Under the pieces are notes generated by a model. The model made no database searches, was not told where the DNA came from, and saw only the letters and a list, made by a program, of their open reading frames with translations. Positions 62,850 through 64,000 of a stretch of 64,000 nt of DNA are shown one piece after another (the stretch's first letter is position 1; every line of letters begins with the position of its first letter). The translations under genes and the position numbers were made by a program. Where the stretch lies: contig JAFAYW010000042.1 in NCBI GenBank assembly GCA_019240125.1, forward strand, positions 1-64,000, in the 5' to 3' direction. This DNA comes from Alphaproteobacteria bacterium (GTDB lineage Bacteria; Pseudomonadota; Alphaproteobacteria; ATCC43930; CGMCC-115725).

Positions 62850-64000
62850 ATGGCTGAACAGGTTCGGAAGGTGGTGCTGGCCTATTCGGGTGGGCTCGAT
62901 ACGTCGGTAATCCTAAAGTGGCTACAGGAGACCTACCGCTGCGAAGTGGTCACCTTCACCGCCGATCTGGGTCAGGGCGAGGAGCTGGAGCCGGCGCGTA
63001 AAAAGGCCGAGATGTTCGGCGTGCGCGAGATCTTCATCGACGATTTGCGTGAGGAGTTCGTTCGCGACTTCGTCTTTCCGATGTTCCGTGCCAACGCGCT
63101 GTACGAGGGGCAATACCTGCTCGGCACCTCGATCGCGCGGCCATTGATCGCCAAGCGTCAGATCGAAATTGCGCGCCAGACCGGGGCCGATGCGGTGGCG
63201 CATGGCGCCACCGGCAAGGGCAACGATCAGGTCCGGTTCGAGTTGAGCTATTACGCGCTGGCGCCCGACATCAAGGTCATCGCGCCGTGGCGCGAATGGG
63301 AGCTGACCTCGCGCACCAGGCTGATCGAGTACGCCGAGCAGAACCAGATCCCGATTGCCAAGGACAAGCGCGGCGAGGCGCCGTTCTCGGTCGACGCCAA
63401 TCTGCTGCACATCTCGGCCGAGGGCAAAGTGCTGGAAGACCCGTGGCAAGAGCCGGAGGAATATGTCTACAGCCGCACCGTCGCGCCGGAACAGGCGCCG
63501 GACCAGCCGGAATATGTCGAAATCGACTTCATCAGCGGCGACCCTGTGGCGGTGGACGGGGAGACGCTGTCACCGGCAGCGCTGCTGACCCGGCTCAACG
63601 AGTTGGGCGGCAAGCACGGCATCGGCCGCCTCGACCTGGTCGAAAACCGGTTTGTTGGCATGAAGTCGCGTGGTGTTTACGAGACTCCCGGCGGCACGAT
63701 CCTGCTCGCGGCGCATCGCGGTATCGAGAGCCTCTGCCTCGATCGCGGTGCGATGCACCTCAAGGACGAGGTGATGCCGCGCTATGCCGAGCTGATCTAT
63801 AACGGTTTCTGGTTTTCACCCGAGCGCGACATGCTGCAGTCGCTGATCGACAAGAGCCAGGAGCGAGTCGCCGGCCGCGTCCGCCTCAAATTGTACAAGG
63901 GCACGGCTCGCGTGGTTGGCCGCCAGTCGCCGAACAGCCTCTACAGCCAGGCGCACGTCACCTTCGAGGAAGACCAGGTCTACGACCAGCGCGACGCGGA
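62850..64000 (+). CDS. argG: Argininosuccinate synthase, N-terminal part (runs off the window)
   Basis: This gene is absent from the ORF track because it has no stop before base 64000. The ATG at 62850 starts [22 protein letters not shown], the PP-loop ATP motif. [29 protein letters not shown] and SPERDML match ArgG. It joins citrulline and aspartate with ATP in arginine synthesis. About 383 of an expected ~400 residues are present, so only the C-terminal end is missing. Confidence 0.96.
   Translation, partial: MAEQVRKVVLAYSGGLDTSVILKWLQETYRCEVVTFTADLGQGEELEPARKKAEMFGVREIFIDDLREEFVRDFVFPMFRANALYEGQYLLGTSIARPLIAKRQIEIARQTGADAVAHGATGKGNDQVRFELSYYALAPDIKVIAPWREWELTSRTRLIEYAEQNQIPIAKDKRGEAPFSVDANLLHISAEGKVLEDPWQEPEEYVYSRTVAPEQAPDQPEYVEIDFISGDPVAVDGETLSPAALLTRLNELGGKHGIGRLDLVENRFVGMKSRGVYETPGGTILLAAHRGIESLCLDRGAMHLKDEVMPRYAELIYNGFWFSPERDMLQSLIDKSQERVAGRVRLKLYKGTARVVGRQSPNSLYSQAHVTFEEDQVYDQRDA

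Noticed and set aside
1-64000. CRISPR arrays, tRNA or rRNA genes, insertion sequences, prophage
   Set aside because: No regularly spaced repeats, no cloverleaf with T-arm, no transposase or phage motifs were seen.

Overview
The window is chromosomal DNA from a high-GC alphaproteobacterium. The evidence is lineage-typical proteins and gene order: dnaQ-coaE-aroE-maf-PEP synthase regulator, hemE-hemH-hemJ-rho, mnmE-mnmG-rsmG-parA-parB, HdaA, MmcB, Tim44-like, DUF2066 and a short aa3-oxidase subunit IV. Gene order and the HdaA/AI-2E/PgsA-like/DUF2066 block suggest Rhodospirillales or a relative, but I cannot place it to genus.

The window appears to contain the origin of replication. The 420-bp gap between the DUF299 gene and hemE (about 29.1-29.5 kb) has the neighbours of the Caulobacter and Rickettsia origins and carries DnaA-box-like 9-mers. 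Most genes left of it run leftwards and those right of it run rightwards to about 44.9 kb. Three parS-type palindromes flank it (14.06, 39.01 and 40.99 kb), parAB lies 12 kb to the right, and the DnaA regulator HdaA 15 kb to the right.

Layout. 0-5 kb: a TPP riboswitch on the minus strand facing out of the window, two lower-GC unknown genes, an oxygenase/hydrolase pair and an HD-GYP response regulator. 5-20 kb: a BAX-inhibitor-like membrane protein, an export-type ABC transporter, gshA, rsmE, ubiA, a methyltransferase, a lipoprotein/glycosyltransferase pair, lysS, a BacA/SbmA-related ABC transporter and mmcB. 20-29 kb: smr and lutCBA, mltA, Tim44-like, secB, then the dnaQ-to-DUF299 run with overlapping genes. 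29.5-33.5 kb: haem synthesis genes and rho. 33.5-45 kb: quinone oxidoreductase, ogt, a thioredoxin-domain protein, a 2Fe-2S protein, mnmE, mnmG, rsmG, parAB, a dehydrogenase and sixA. 45-51 kb: hdaA, an AI-2E family permease, a PgsA-like enzyme, a DUF2066 protein, purN, a 42-residue oxidase subunit and cysS. 51-55.5 kb: a 961-residue FecR-domain surface protein with a polyglycine linker and a TbpB-like C-terminal end, next to a TPR plus beta-barrel outer-membrane protein. This pair looks like a Slam-type (type XI) secretion unit. 55.9-59 kb: ccmABCDE without ccmFGH. 59-64 kb: GNAT, IalB-like protein, rlmN, hydrolase, a small secreted protein and the start of argG.

The points most worth checking are the FecR/TbpB-like protein and its Slam-like partner, the oriC/parS layout, the missing standard start codons of mnmE and rsmG (rsmG carries a parS site in its coding sequence), and a strong terminator upstream of ccmA with no annotated gene feeding it. 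No tRNA, rRNA, CRISPR array, insertion sequence or prophage was seen.
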